Made by a program: the position numbers and the translations under genes
Notes under the pieces: model-generated
Databases searched by the model: none
Told to the model about the DNA's origin: nothing
Seen by the model: only the letters and a program-made list of their open reading frames with translations
DNA from: Aquisphaera insulae
Lineage (GTDB): Bacteria; Planctomycetota; Planctomycetia; Isosphaerales; Isosphaeraceae
Reading direction: 5' to 3'
Length of the DNA: 64,000 nucleotides
Assembly (NCBI RefSeq): GCF_011064615.1
Contig: NZ_JAALJH010000012.1
Location: forward strand, 87,835-151,834
In this document: positions 25,201 through 32,009 of the stretch, piece by piece
How positions within the stretch are numbered: the stretch's first letter is position 1
How the letters are laid out: each line of letters begins with the position of its first letter

Positions 25201-25683
25201 TTCTCCCCGGATGGCCGATTCCTCGCCTCCGTCGGCAATGACCGGATCGTCCGCCAGTGGGACGTCGCGTCCGGCCGGCTGCGGCGATCCGCGCGGGGCG
25301 TCGATGACCTGGCCGCGGTCTCCTTCGCGCCCGACGGCCGGTCCGTCGCGGTCGCCGACGGCGAGGGCACCGTGACGATCCGCGACGCGGAGACCCTGGA
25401 CGTCCGGCTGACGATCCGGGGGCCGAGCGACCGCCTGATCGGGCTCGCCTACGCGGCCGATGGGCGGTCCATCGCCACCCATGGCACGTCCGGCGTCATC
25501 CGGATCTGGGACGCCCTCACCGGCCAGGAGATCCTCGTCCTGAAAGGGCACAAGGCCCAGATCAACGGGGTCGCGTTCGCGCCCGACCAGTCCTCGCTCG
25601 CCTCGTGCTCCCACGACGGCGAGGTGAAGCTCTGGCGCGCCGGCCCGATCGTCACCGCGTCCGATGAGGCAGCCTCAAGGTGA
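22237..25683 (+). CDS. Ser/Thr protein kinase with C-terminal WD40 propeller
   Basis: An 1148-residue protein starting with GTG at 22237, overlapping the sigma factor stop. Kinase domain about 72-350: glycine loop EVSRGGMGIVYEA, Lys103, HRDVKPSN 208-213, DFG 228-230 and GTPRYMTPELA. A single transmembrane helix is predicted near 378-400. From about residue 440 to the end there are at least a dozen WD40-like blades, best seen in the last 400 residues (AVAYSPDGRLLASGS, IRLWDLQ, SVSFSPDGRFLASVGNDRI, VRQWDVASG, GVAFAPDQSSLASCSHDGEV). Together with the ECF gene it forms a typical planctomycete one-operon signalling module. Its 3' end overlaps the convergent gene at 25675 by 9 nt. Confidence 0.92.
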   Translation: MTDREDFTGPADAERAEITLEIGDRLRRGEDVRPEDYPGHAAIVRELLPALRMICELPDPPAVVPADRFRLGEFRLIREVSRGGMGIVYEAVQEPLGRRVALKVLQVAGRIGETQLQRFRNESRAAASLDHPHIVPVFATGTAEGIPFYAMRYIEGRNLAEVIRGLKGGEPGTTRLSARGQAFAREVARLARQAAEALAHAHENEVLHRDVKPSNLLIDGAEKLWITDFGLARIRGGLDLTITGEAIGTPRYMTPELATGRRIPPDARGDIYSLGATLYELLTLRPAFEGDDRIEILGRIARGEFRTPRSIDPTIPRDLETIVLKAMAREPEDRYRTAADLAADCGRFLDGRPIRARRPGAAEQAAKWVRRNRGPATAATIGLALLGSGVGLAGLEYTRLLREHNQQLRAAIDDANRHRSLSDRHYLAAQLRLTQQALDGRDFEAAQDLLDAIGPESGPGVGREFAWRYLRKQARREIVRLPERPLYEHNLAVTGDGRTAASGHGDHCIVLWDLPSERALAVIEDERLNLGAPAFTADGRLVAMRCPFPGPVAHELGTWDARTGAFLGRLESAATPADDPVTGTEWTQCLQGGRLAAHVVLLGSGHLSIRIWTLDASPRQSRAVVTLDDVDTVAFAEDGPHFATREGKLLRLRSAWTGAVVRELGEGADDRSPLALTRDGRRLAETTAGKGVRVRELDGEGGSATVAAGEGIRSLGFDPTGESLLAVDEGGTCRLWDRRSGRILAFAPDDLDRRRDRVCFDFSPDGLLLATTSRGSPGGVLPTLLWDVRSGRRLGVLPSSGQGIEERAFRPDGRSLVVVGRRSPRIWHFDPAPEPPQPDGHRDEAWAVAYSPDGRLLASGSDDTDESRTIRLWDLQANRPVRGWKGGMWMVSALAFSADGRRLVSGHLGPGMNLRVWDVETGRLLRSMGGHPQCVRTLALSPDGETVAAAGGLLGKPGEDWKIRIWRLDSGDCVREIEGHTRPVRSVSFSPDGRFLASVGNDRIVRQWDVASGRLRRSARGVDDLAAVSFAPDGRSVAVADGEGTVTIRDAETLDVRLTIRGPSDRLIGLAYAADGRSIATHGTSGVIRIWDALTGQEILVLKGHKAQINGVAFAPDQSSLASCSHDGEVKLWRAGPIVTASDEAASR

Positions 25684-26484
25684 GGAGAAGGTCACGCCCA
25701 TCCGGGCGTGGGCGAACGTGTTGAATTGCTGGAGGGCCGGGAAGCCCAGGGTGTCGCCACCGATGAGGCGGCCGAGAGGCCCCCGGTGCCACGTCTCGAG
25801 CAGGAGGTCGGCCGCGCCGATGTGGATCTCCGGGACCGAAGTCCCCATCTTCACCACGCGCCGGCCCGCCTTCACCCACCAGTTGGCCAGGAACGAGCTG
25901 GCCGGGCCGTCGGACGCGGTCACGAGGCCCTCGATCTGCAGAGGAGGCCACGCCGGCCGGGGGACGACGACCCGGAGCGAGGCGGGGAGGCCGGGCCCCG
26001 CCGGGGCGTAACAGAAATCGAGCGACGGCACGTACTGCGCGGGTATCCCTCTCGCCGCGAGGTGGATCGCCAGCTCCAGGTTGGATGTGTAATACCAGAG
26101 CGTGTAATTGTTGATGTCGCCGGTCGAATCCGGTGGGACGATCACGGCACCGATCTGGACGATCGTGCCGGCCCGGAGACGCCCCCCGTTCACCGCGATG
26201 CCGCCACAACGCGCGGTCCGCACGACGATTGGTGTGACGGGCCCTCCCTCGCCGACGGGGATGAACGCGCTCGGGATGAGCGCCCTCATCTCGTCCGTCG
26301 ACACCAGTCCGACTCCGATGCTCTCGACGCAGTCTGTGAATTCGACGCCGAGGCCGCGATCCTCGCCGGCCCGGGCCGATGTGGCTGCGAGCAGCATCGC
26401 GGCCCACGAGGTCGCGATCAGGCCTCCGCGCAACACAATCCTGACGCTCCGATCGAAGGCGTTCAACATGGCCCACCGGTCCAT
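25675..26484 (-). CDS. Putative secreted protein, possibly acetoacetate-decarboxylase-like fold
   Basis: About 269 residues from the ATG at 26484; a GTG at 26517 and an ATG at 26469 are alternatives, and none has a strong ribosome binding site. The N-terminus contains a signal-peptide-like segment (VLRGGLIATSWAAMLLAATS, then ARAGE). The body begins with FTDCVESIGVGLVSTDEMRA and LIPSAFIPVGEGGPV, resembling proteins of the acetoacetate decarboxylase-like superfamily, where this segment precedes a lipocalin-like barrel. No catalytic Lys of the classic decarboxylase context can be assigned with confidence. It overlaps the kinase gene tail-to-tail by 9 nt. Function not assigned. Confidence 0.6.
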   Translation of the reverse strand: MDRWAMLNAFDRSVRIVLRGGLIATSWAAMLLAATSARAGEDRGLGVEFTDCVESIGVGLVSTDEMRALIPSAFIPVGEGGPVTPIVVRTARCGGIAVNGGRLRAGTIVQIGAVIVPPDSTGDINNYTLWYYTSNLELAIHLAARGIPAQYVPSLDFCYAPAGPGLPASLRVVVPRPAWPPLQIEGLVTASDGPASSFLANWWVKAGRRVVKMGTSVPEIHIGAADLLLETWHRGPLGRLIGGDTLGFPALQQFNTFAHARMGVTFSSP

Positions 26485-26703
26485 TTCTTCGAAAGGGATC
26501 CGATCTGGTTGAGACACGGCTCAGCGGCATTCGCACGCGCGTTGATCGAATTGCAGAATGCCATGGAATCACGACGGATCGCGATCCGCAAGAATATGCT
26601 AGTCCTCGTCCACGGGATTCGGGAGATCCACGCGTCGGACGCCGCCGGGGATCGCGCGCGGCGCGGGTCGACGGCTCGGCCGTGACGGGGCGACACGGCC
26701 GCG

Positions 26704-27630
26704 TCACCTCGGAGATGGGCTGCGGCTCCGGAAGATCTCGATCTCGAGCCGCTGGCCGAGCTTGAGGGGCGTCGCTTCGAGCAGGGCGATCTTGACGAGA
26801 AGGACGCGGGTGTCGACGGGGCGGGATGGGTCCTCGGGCCGGAGCTGCCGTCCGACGACCGCATCGGGGATCTCCTCGACTCTCCCGCACCATTCGCATC
26901 CCGGGAATCCCTCCGCGGTGACCCTGGCTTCGGAACCCAGGGCGATGCCACCGATGTCCACCTCATCGACCTCGGCCTCGACGCGGACGCGCCCCAGGTC
27001 GGCGATGACGGCAATTCGGGCGCTCGCGCCCACGGCCTCGCCAGGGTGGGCCGACCGCGCGATCACGGTCCCGTCGATGGGCGACGTGATGTGAGTCTTG
27101 GCGAGAAGAGCCTCATGGCGGCTTCTCGAGGCCATCGCCGCCCGTCGCCGCGCGTACGCCGTGTCGAGGCCCCTCTGATTCGTCTCGAGCTCGAGCTCGC
27201 TGGCGGCGTGCCGGGTGACGAGTCCCAGGGTGCGCCGGACCTCCCGCCGGTAGAATCGGATTTCGGCCTCGGCCTCGTCGATCCGCGCGGCGGCCTCCGC
27301 GCATGCGGCGGCCAGCTCCGTGGAACTGAGCTCCGCAATCAGGTCGCCCTTTCGGACGATCGACTTCTCCCGCACCGGGAGGCCGATGATCATTCCGGGG
27401 AGTTCCGTGGCGACGACGACCTCGGCATCGGGGTAGGTGACGAGTCGCCCTTCCGCGAGGACGGCCTCGGGCCGGAGCCTCTCGGGATCCGGGCCGGCGG
27501 CGGCGACTTGGCGGTCCTTCGGTTCCGCCGGCGGGAACGTCGCAGGTAGCCAGCCGGCGTGGACGGCCTGCCAGATCGCGAGGAAGGTCAGCGCAAGTCC
27601 CACGACCGGCCAGAGGATCTTCGTGGACAT
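26704..27630 (-). CDS. HlyD/DevB-type membrane fusion protein of an ABC exporter
   Basis: A 308-residue periplasmic adaptor with one N-terminal membrane anchor (ILWPVVGLALTFLAIWQAVH). The arrangement is that of the HlyD family: biotinyl-lipoyl-like halves (VVATELPGMIIGLPVREKSI and THITSPIDGTVIARSAHPGE), a coiled-coil hairpin between them (about residues 105-180), and a beta-barrel part (LGRVRVEAEVDEVDIGGIAL). The unusual feature is a CxxC (FPGCEWCGRVEEI) in the barrel. The gene follows the ATPase by 11 nt, and the trio 29455-26704 (permease, ATPase, adaptor) is a DevBCA/MacAB-like tripartite exporter operon. The substrate is unknown. Confidence 0.85.
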   Translation of the reverse strand: MSTKILWPVVGLALTFLAIWQAVHAGWLPATFPPAEPKDRQVAAAGPDPERLRPEAVLAEGRLVTYPDAEVVVATELPGMIIGLPVREKSIVRKGDLIAELSSTELAAACAEAAARIDEAEAEIRFYRREVRRTLGLVTRHAASELELETNQRGLDTAYARRRAAMASRSRHEALLAKTHITSPIDGTVIARSAHPGEAVGASARIAVIADLGRVRVEAEVDEVDIGGIALGSEARVTAEGFPGCEWCGRVEEIPDAVVGRQLRPEDPSRPVDTRVLLVKIALLEATPLKLGQRLEIEIFRSRSPSPR

Positions 27631-27641
27631 GTTCGGATCAC

Positions 27642-28313
27642 CTACTCAATAAGGCAACCGTCCTGGATCTGCATGACGCGATCCGCAACGACACGCGCCT
27701 TCGGGTCGTGCGAGACGATCAGGATCGCGCGGTCCTCGTCCTTCGCCAGGCGTTGGAACAACTCGAGCACCCGACCGGCCAGTCTCGGATCGATGTTCGC
27801 GGTCGGTTCGTCGGCCAGGATGATCGCCGCTTCCCCCGCCAGGGCTCGCGCGATCGCCACGCGTTGCTTCTGCCCGCCCGAGAGGTCACGCGGCCTCGCC
27901 CGGCGCCGATCCGACATCTCCACGGCCTCGAGCAGCCGCCCCGCTTCTCGGCGTGCCGAGGAACCCGTGATCCCCTTGATGTTGAGCGCGTATTCGACGT
28001 TCTCCATGGCGGTCAACGCGGAGAAGAGGTTGAATTGCTGGAACACGAAGCCGATCGATCGCTGCCGCAATCCCGGGAGCCTGGCCGGCCGCCGCGGATC
28101 GACCTGCTCGCCCTCGACGACCACCCGGCCGGATGTCGGGGTCAGCAGGCAGCCCAGGATGAACAGCAGGGTGGTCTTCCCCGACCCGGAGGGCCCCTCG
28201 AGGATGGCCACCTCACCGCGCTCGAGCTCGAGGGAGATTCCCCTCAGGACGGGGACCTGTTCCCTCCCCTCGACGAAGCTCTTGGTCACCAGATGTGCCT
28301 CGAGGACGGCCAT
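27642..28313 (-). CDS. ABC exporter ATP-binding protein (DevA/LolD/MacB type)
   Basis: A 223-residue ATPase starting at 28313 (MAVLEAHLVTKSFVEGREQV). Motifs: Walker A GPSGSGKTTLL, Q-loop VFQQFNLFSALTAMENV, signature LSGGQKQR, Walker B AIILADEPTANID, switch His in IVSHDPKA. The ANID/TANLD-like D-loop and overall length are typical of ATPases that pair with FtsX-type permeases. The gene lies 14 nt after the permease and 11 nt before the adaptor gene, so the three are almost certainly cotranscribed. Confidence 0.9.
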   Translation of the reverse strand: MAVLEAHLVTKSFVEGREQVPVLRGISLELERGEVAILEGPSGSGKTTLLFILGCLLTPTSGRVVVEGEQVDPRRPARLPGLRQRSIGFVFQQFNLFSALTAMENVEYALNIKGITGSSARREAGRLLEAVEMSDRRRARPRDLSGGQKQRVAIARALAGEAAIILADEPTANIDPRLAGRVLELFQRLAKDEDRAILIVSHDPKARVVADRVMQIQDGCLIE

Positions 28314-28327
28314 GTTGGGACCCTCGA

Positions 28328-29455
28328 TCAGGTGCGGAAGACGACGGCCGGGTCGAGCCCGGCGATCTTGCGGAACGAGATCAACGAGGCCGCCAGGCAC
28401 AGGACGATGGCCCCGACGAGGACATCCCCGATGAGCATCGGCGGGATGACCAGCCTCAGGGCCAGGGCGGCGAGCAGCGGCCGGATGGCATGGGCCAACG
28501 TGACCCCCACGAGGAAGCCGACGACGGCGGAGGTCGTCGCCTGGCGGGCGATGACGCGGTAGATGTCGGCGTTTCGGCCCCCGATCGCCTTGACGATCGC
28601 GAACTCCTTGAAGTGCTCGATCGTCGCCGTATACGAGGTCTGGGCCACCACGACCACGCCGACCAGGCACCCGAGGAAGACGGTCATGTACATGCTCAGG
28701 CCGAGCCCCGTGTTCTGTACCCAGTAATCTCGGGACCGCGCGGCCCACTCCCGGCCGGTCCGCACGTCGTTGTACGGCAGCCTCCGGCGGATCTCCGCGC
28801 GGACCGCCTCGACGTCGGCGCCCGGGGCCAGCTTCACCAGGATGTACGTGGTCCGCCGCCGCAGGTCCAGGGGAGCCAGGGCCTGTGCCACGCGGTAGTC
28901 GAGGAATGCGATCGGGTTGGTGGTGAAGGAGCGGGCCTCGCGGGTCAGCCCGATGATCTTGAGGCGGAGCCCCAGGAATTCGCGATGGTCTCCCACGGCG
29001 AACGGCCCGAATCGCCGCGCCGCCGATTCGTCGACGAACACGTAGCGGCCCCGGCGGAGGTCGGCCGGGTCGCCCGAGACGACGTTCCACGGGAATCGCC
29101 ATCGCCGGAAATCCTCGAGGCCGTATACGATCACCGCCTCCTTGGCCCCGCTGGGCAGGGCCACCGTCACGAACCAGACGATCAGGTTGTCGGCCCGCCC
29201 GACACCCGGCACCGATCGGACGCGATGGACGTAGAGCTCGGGGAAGGTGTTGGCGAAGTCGATGTTCGGTGTGTTCCTCGCGGTTACCCACAGGTCCGCA
29301 TCCAGCCGCTCGATCGTGATCGAGGCGCTCTCCAGCATGCCCAGGAAGATCCCCACCTGGACGATGACCAGCATGACCGCGAACGCGACGCCCGAGACGG
29401 TCGTCAGGAACCGGGTCTTGTCGTCGAGCAGGATCTTCGTCGCCAGGTCGACCAT
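28328..29455 (-). CDS. FtsX/DevC-type ABC exporter permease
   Basis: A 375-residue membrane protein starting at 29455 (MVDLATKILLDDKTRFLTTV). It has one N-terminal transmembrane helix (FLTTVSGVAFAVMLVIVQVG), a large periplasmic domain of about 200 residues, and three C-terminal helices. This is the MacB/FtsX/DevC topology. TSYTATIEHFKEFAIVKAIG is the typical coupling segment of this family. It is first in the exporter operon. Because the operon is transcribed away from the enediyne cassette and lies about 1.6 kb upstream of it, a function in exporting the cassette's product is possible but unproven. Confidence 0.85.
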   Translation of the reverse strand: MVDLATKILLDDKTRFLTTVSGVAFAVMLVIVQVGIFLGMLESASITIERLDADLWVTARNTPNIDFANTFPELYVHRVRSVPGVGRADNLIVWFVTVALPSGAKEAVIVYGLEDFRRWRFPWNVVSGDPADLRRGRYVFVDESAARRFGPFAVGDHREFLGLRLKIIGLTREARSFTTNPIAFLDYRVAQALAPLDLRRRTTYILVKLAPGADVEAVRAEIRRRLPYNDVRTGREWAARSRDYWVQNTGLGLSMYMTVFLGCLVGVVVVAQTSYTATIEHFKEFAIVKAIGGRNADIYRVIARQATTSAVVGFLVGVTLAHAIRPLLAALALRLVIPPMLIGDVLVGAIVLCLAASLISFRKIAGLDPAVVFRT

Positions 29456-30174
29456 CGGGAGGGCCTCGACGACGGCGCACGACGGGGTCAAGGCTGCCAC
29501 GAAGGGGCCCGAAACGACCCGTCGACGGGGTCCCGACCAGTGCGTCGAGGAGTCGGCGGACGGCCCGATTCGATCGGTCTGGATCAAGTCGAATCCTTGC
29601 GCCGGCTCGAATCAATTCGATGTTGTTTTTTTACAACGAGTCTGCGGAATCGACGGATTTGAATCCAAGAAAGACGCTTGACATTCAGAGTGCCACATGC
29701 TTGTTTAGGTGGGCGCCCGGTGATTGTGTTCAAGGTTGCTGGTCCTCTTTGGTCGTGTCCACCGGGCTGATCGTTAACGATGCAATGACGTGGTTGATGG
29801 CCGGAGTGCCATCCCCTCTCCCCGACTCGTTTCGCGAGTGGCCCACCCACTCATCGGCGAGGTCGAGCGCCTCGCGCCCGCTGCTGCGAAGTGTGCCGTC
29901 TCCGTCGCGTTTCTTCAGCTAACGTCAGGCACGAGGCGTCGTGGCGGCTCCCATTTCGGCATCGGGCTCGTTGGGGGAGCCCTGTCGTCAACGCCATGGC
30001 GGACGTTCTCCGAGCAACCGACGAAACGTCGGAATGCAGGGGTGCGCCCCCGCCGGGCATCTGCAACATCGCGGCGAACGACTCGGGATACAGATCGAGG
30101 ATTAGTGATATAAGAACCTGAGTGTGTAGTGGGTGTCGGCCGAATCCTCGTAGCTTCGATTCAGGAGGTGAGCG
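29456..30174. other. Long divergent intergenic region
   Basis: About 719 nt with no gene I can support, between the exporter operon (minus) and the PEP-CTERM gene (plus). The part from 29600 to 29780 is richer in A and T than its surroundings. TTGACA at 29678-29683 followed 17 nt later by TTGTTT is a weak sigma-70-like promoter candidate on the plus strand. GATATAAG near 30108 could be a -10-like element for the PEP-CTERM gene. No transposase or RNA gene is recognisable. Confidence 0.4.
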
Positions 30175-30960
30175 ATGTCATGGCGAGTTTTGCGACGATT
30201 GGCGTTCTGGGGCATCGGCGCCGGAGTCATGGCGTGTGCCCTGTCGGTGGAGAGTCGGGCGGCGGGGAGCCTGACGGTCAACCCCGGGTATGACCTGTTC
30301 ACGTCGACTGAGGGGACGACCTTCCCTGGGCTCGGCGATCTCGTCGGCGTGCCGCTTGGGACCTACGACTTCGGCACCGGCGCCGTCGGGGTCGGCGATG
30401 CCGACACGATCGTCCATCGCCTCAGCGAGGTGACCGTGGCGGCGATCGGCGACACGGGGACGACGCGCCTGGAACTGCTGGCGCTCCAGCTCATGACCGC
30501 GGCGCCGGTCGATTTCGGCGGACTTGGCCTCGATAATTACTTCGTCACCCTGCAGTCGGCGCGTGGCGGGCCGGCTTCGCTCGGCTCGATGGACATCACG
30601 TTTACCAGCCTTGAGGGGGGGACGTTCACGTCGTTCTTCGACGTCTTCTTTGACATCCGAAAGGGCTCCCTCGACGGCCCCATCGTCTTCTCGGATGAGC
30701 TCACACTGACGAACTCCGGCGCCGACTGGACGCGCACTCCTCCGCCTGGCGCCATCCTGATCGACGGGATCAACCATTTCCTGAACGGAACGGACAACGC
30801 CACCGACTTCTGGCCCGTGACGCCCTTCGTGGAGCAGCATCCCAGCGGCGCCAAGCACGAGGTCACGGTTGCGTCGGTCCCCGAGCCCGGTTCCCTGGTG
30901 ATGGGCACCACGGCGCTGGTCGTCGGGCTGGTGATCCTCCGATCGCGGCAGCGGCCCTGA
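30175..30960 (+). CDS. Secreted PEP-CTERM anchor protein
   Basis: A 261-residue protein preceded by AGGAGGTGAGCG before the ATG. It has an N-terminal signal peptide (RLAFWGIGAGVMACALSVES) and a C-terminal sorting signal VPEPGSLVMGTTALVVGLVI followed by an Arg-rich end, which is the PEP-CTERM tripartite signal for exosortase processing. The middle is a beta-rich extracellular domain without recognised catalytic motifs. It lies 101 nt upstream of the enediyne cassette on the same strand, with a hairpin between, so it is probably a separate transcription unit. No exosortase gene is in the window. Confidence 0.8.
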   Translation: MSWRVLRRLAFWGIGAGVMACALSVESRAAGSLTVNPGYDLFTSTEGTTFPGLGDLVGVPLGTYDFGTGAVGVGDADTIVHRLSEVTVAAIGDTGTTRLELLALQLMTAAPVDFGGLGLDNYFVTLQSARGGPASLGSMDITFTSLEGGTFTSFFDVFFDIRKGSLDGPIVFSDELTLTNSGADWTRTPPPGAILIDGINHFLNGTDNATDFWPVTPFVEQHPSGAKHEVTVASVPEPGSLVMGTTALVVGLVILRSRQRP

Positions 30961-30978
30961 TATCGAGGACGAAGGGAC

Positions 30979-30995
30979 GGCCGGAGGGGCCGGCC
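30979..30995 (+). terminator. GC-rich hairpin between PEP-CTERM gene and enediyne cassette
   Basis: GGCCGG (30979-30984) and CCGGCC (30990-30995) pair perfectly over a 5-nt loop, 18 nt after the PEP-CTERM stop codon. No T-run follows. It could attenuate read-through into the cassette. Confidence 0.35.
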
Positions 30996-31061
30996 GCGGC
31001 CGAGTTCCCCCGGGCGGCCCGTCGAGAGGTGGTGCAATCCAGCCGGCGTGTGAGGTTCATC

Positions 31062-32009
31062 GTGAGATGGCTCCGCAAGCGTGTCTTCGGCATCGATCCC
31101 GAGGAGACCTCGTTCGCCCGCCGCGGTTTTCGAGGCGGCGACAAGCGGATCGAGGAGCATCTCCAGGGTGTCGGCCGCCGCTTCCTCCGCGGCTATCACG
31201 CGGCGCTCGAGGGGGATCGTCTCGAACTCCTGGCCGGCCGGCTCGATGAGGTCGATGCGGAGGATCGGGGCTTCGCCTACGAGGGCGCGGCGATGGGACT
31301 CTGCCTCCTCGATCACCTGACCCCCTGGAGGCGCGACCGCCTGGCGGCGTTCCTCGCCGGCCCCGGCGCCGCCCACGCCTACATGATCCACGTCGGGGCG
31401 GGTTGGGCCCTGGCGCGGCTCCGCCGACGGGTCGGCCGCGCCCTGTCGCGATTCGATCCCCTCTTGCGATGGCTGGTGGTGGACGGCTACGGGTTCCATC
31501 AGGGTTACTTCCGATGGCGGGAGCACGTCGATCTCCAGCAGGTCCCGGCCCACCTCTCCGGTTACGCGAGAAGGGCCTTCGACCAGGGGCTGGGCCGGAG
31601 CCTCTGGTTCGTCGATGGGGCCGATGCCGCCCGGATCTCGGCGTCGATTGGCCTGTTCCCGCAAGAGCGGCAGGCCGACCTGTGGAGCGGCATCGGGCTG
31701 GCGTGCGCCTACGCCGGAGGGGTGGCCGACGCGACGATCTCACGCCTGAAGTCGAAGGCCGGGACCCATGGTGCGAATCTGGCGCAGGGCGCGGCCTTCG
31801 CGGCCAAGGCGCGCGAGCGGGCCGGCAATCCCGCGCCCCGGACGGAGCTGGCCTGCCGGCTGCTCTGCGACCTGCCGGCCGGCGAGGCCGCCCGGCTCAC
31901 GGATGATGCCCTGGCCGACCTGCCGGCGGACGGCCAGGTCCCCGCATACGAGGCATGGAGGCGGCGCATCCGGGCCCAACTGGGCGGCAAGGAGACGGCG
32001 CGACGATGA
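31062..32009 (+). CDS. unbL: DUF1702 protein UnbL of the enediyne warhead cassette
   Basis: A 315-residue protein. I chose GTG 31062 (MRWLRKRVFGIDPEETSFAR) because a GAGG site lies 7 nt upstream. GTG codons at 31029, 31032 and 31050 are in frame but poorly placed. The start matches the conserved beginning of DUF1702 proteins (RRVFGID..E..F.RRGF). Further hallmarks are FAYEGAAMGLCLLDHLTPWR, HVGAGWALARL, VDGYGFHQGYFRW, FDQGLGRSLWFVDGAD and SGIGLACAYAGG. DUF1702 (UnbL) is one of three proteins of unclear biochemical role that accompany all enediyne polyketide synthases. Its stop overlaps the unbV start (ATGA at 32006). First gene of the five-gene operon. Confidence 0.9.
   Translation: MRWLRKRVFGIDPEETSFARRGFRGGDKRIEEHLQGVGRRFLRGYHAALEGDRLELLAGRLDEVDAEDRGFAYEGAAMGLCLLDHLTPWRRDRLAAFLAGPGAAHAYMIHVGAGWALARLRRRVGRALSRFDPLLRWLVVDGYGFHQGYFRWREHVDLQQVPAHLSGYARRAFDQGLGRSLWFVDGADAARISASIGLFPQERQADLWSGIGLACAYAGGVADATISRLKSKAGTHGANLAQGAAFAAKARERAGNPAPRTELACRLLCDLPAGEAARLTDDALADLPADGQVPAYEAWRRRIRAQLGGKETARR

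Noticed and set aside
29456..30174. Possible small genes in the long intergenic region upstream of the PEP-CTERM gene
   Set aside because: Open frames of 60-110 codons exist, but none has a binding site, signal peptide or protein-like composition.
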